From Spirochaetes bacterium ADurb.Bin110 (GTDB lineage Bacteria; Spirochaetota; Spirochaetia; Treponematales; Rectinemataceae), in the NCBI GenBank assembly GCA_002070755.1, contig MWDY01000268.1, forward strand, positions 1 to 5,410: a DNA stretch of 5,410 nt. Direction: 5' to 3'. Shown piece by piece: positions 4,543 to 5,410 of the stretch (its first letter is position 1; each line of letters opens with the position of its first letter). The notes below the pieces were generated by a model. The model saw only the letters and a list, made by a program, of their open reading frames with translations, was not told the DNA's origin and made no database searches. Both the position numbers and the translations under genes were made by a program.

Positions 4543-5316
4543 TCATTCGAAACCAACAGCTCCCACGCGGAGCCGCTCTTTCATACGATAAGAGTCAGCT
4601 TTAAGACTGAATACCTGTGCATGATGTAAGAGCCGATCGAGCATAGCGGTGGCAACTGCTTCGTCGGACATGAGCTCTGCCCACTTAGAGAATGGCTTAT
4701 TCGAGGTCATAACGATAGAGCCCGTTTCATAGCGGGTGTTGATCAGCTGAAAAAAGACATGAGCTTGCTCTGGTGTAAGTGGCTCGTAGCCTACTTCATC
4801 GAGTAAAAGCACATGGGGCTTTTTAAGCCAGGTAAGCCGTTTTCTGAGTCGTCCTTGCTCTCGGGCACGAATGAGGGAATCGATCGCTTCATAGCAGGTC
4901 ATGTAGTAGGCAGTATAGCCGGAAATACAGGCTTTCTGCCCAATGGCCAACAAGAGGTGTGTTTTACCGACACCAGAGGGGCCCAGAAAGAGCACATTCT
5001 CCTTACGTTCAACGAAGGCAAGGCTCCCCAGCTCCTCAAAGCGTTCCCGCGTAAGCCCGCCTTTGAGCCAGGAGAGGTCGAACTCCTCGAAATATTTGGC
5101 TTGTGGCATTCCGGAGAGCTTAAGGCGCGTGCGTGCAGTCCGCTCTTTTCTGGCATCATACTCAATCTCTATGAGTGCCGAAAGTGACTCTGTAAGCGTC
5201 TGGTTCTTTCCGGACTGCTCAGAGAGGAATGACTCAAGGCTTGCTGCCATAAAGCCAAGGCCAAGTTCCTCCATGCGGCCCGAAAGAAAGGCGGTGGGCG
5301 ATAGTGTTCGGTTCAT
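4543..5316 (-). CDS. istB: IS21 family helper ATPase IstB
   Basis: Seen: 257 aa, normal family length. The N-terminal helical region (about 1-65) is followed by an AAA+ ATPase domain. That domain has Walker A GPSGVGKT at 112-119, Walker B LLLDEV at 170-175 (D173, E174), a sensor-I-like TSN at 204-206 and a candidate arginine finger at R228 in MLDRLLHH. TPEQAHVFFQLINTRYE (181-197) is a clear IstB signature. Known: IstB forms an ATP-dependent oligomer on target DNA and stimulates the IstA transposase and target choice. The start at 5316 is supported by GGGAGG seven to eight bases upstream and by the ATGA overlap with istA, which implies translational coupling. The reading frame is intact. Confidence 0.96.
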   Translation of the reverse strand: MNRTLSPTAFLSGRMEELGLGFMAASLESFLSEQSGKNQTLTESLSALIEIEYDARKERTARTRLKLSGMPQAKYFEEFDLSWLKGGLTRERFEELGSLAFVERKENVLFLGPSGVGKTHLLLAIGQKACISGYTAYYMTCYEAIDSLIRAREQGRLRKRLTWLKKPHVLLLDEVGYEPLTPEQAHVFFQLINTRYETGSIVMTSNKPFSKWAELMSDEAVATAMLDRLLHHAQVFSLKADSYRMKERLRVGAVGFE

Positions 5317-5410
5317 ACCAGCGCCTCCCTGGCAGCAACAATCAGGGCATCATAGGCCGAAGGAGCACGGACATCAACGTCGATCCAGGGCTTGGCGACT
5401 TTCTTGCAAG
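5313..5410 (-). CDS. istA: IS21 family transposase IstA, C-terminal fragment (partial)
   Basis: Seen: the last 31 codons read in from the right edge and end in a TGA that overlaps the istB ATG. The peptide contains DVRAPSAYDALI, similar to the usual IstA tail in which a short proline-containing segment precedes (S)xYDALL. Known: IstA is the DDE transposase of the element. The catalytic core lies outside the window. The identification rests mainly on position and the ATGA coupling with istB. Confidence 0.75.
   Translation of the reverse strand, partial: CKKVAKPWIDVDVRAPSAYDALIVAAREALV

Larger units (their letters stand above)
4483..5410 (-). mobile_element. IS21-family insertion sequence, istB half (partial, continues beyond the window)
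   Basis: Seen: on the minus strand, the end of istA and then istB overlap by ATGA, the standard IS21 order. About 60 bp after istB the element ends near 4483 with TGTCAAGG, in keeping with the TG...CA termini of IS21 elements. Just inside the end are two tandem 24-bp repeats, a typical IS21 feature. The other end and most of istA are outside the window. The target duplication cannot be checked. Confidence 0.85.

Noticed and set aside
4813..5187. 124-codon plus-strand frame and an 88-codon minus-strand frame (4899-5165) across istB
   Set aside because: Both overlap the clear AAA+ ATPase coding sequence in other frames and resemble nothing.
1..5410. CRISPR array, tRNA, rRNA or defence system
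   Set aside because: No regularly spaced short repeats, no tRNA cloverleaf motifs and no defence-type domains were seen; all proteins are accounted for by mobile elements and one lipoprotein.

Overview
The window is an accessory, transposon-dense stretch of bacterial DNA. It holds parts of three mobile elements and one AT-rich lipoprotein gene. The lipoprotein combines near-identical Ig-like repeats, a Listeria-Bacteroides (InlB B-type) repeat and a pre-peptidase-like tail. That mix, with a loose lipobox, suggests a spirochaete such as a Treponema or Sphaerochaeta relative, but this is inference. The mobile-element genes look more GC-rich than the lipoprotein gene.

Layout from left to right. 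(1) Positions 1-449, minus strand: the 5' part of a group II intron. It starts with GTGCG at 449, carries a visible EBS1 and runs off the left edge inside the N-terminus of its maturase. (2) About 449-2641, plus strand: an IS66-family element with 20-bp inverted ends, tnpB and tnpC but no tnpA. (3) 2642-2774: a short spacer with a good sigma70-type promoter. (4) 2775-4064: a 429-aa predicted lipoprotein. (5) 4065-4482: a gene-poor AT-rich stretch containing a probable IS21-type end remnant. (6) 4483 to the right edge, minus strand: the 3' half of an IS21-family element, with tandem terminal repeats, complete istB and the last 31 codons of istA.

The most interesting point is the nesting at the left. 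The IS66 element sits exactly on the 5' splice junction of the group II intron. The intron's EBS1 (TAATCG) is fully complementary to CGATTA, which lies next to GTGCG on the left. The same octamer (ACTAATCG on the plus strand) recurs just beyond the right end of IS66. The likely history is that the intron first sat upstream of the lipoprotein gene, and IS66 then inserted over its 5' junction with an 8-bp target duplication. The IS66 termini do not fit this perfectly, so the reverse order (intron into the IS66 end) stays open.

The transposition genes act within their own elements: TnpB with TnpC, and IstB with IstA. The lipoprotein is the only cargo-like gene. I see no convincing new defence or metabolic system here.
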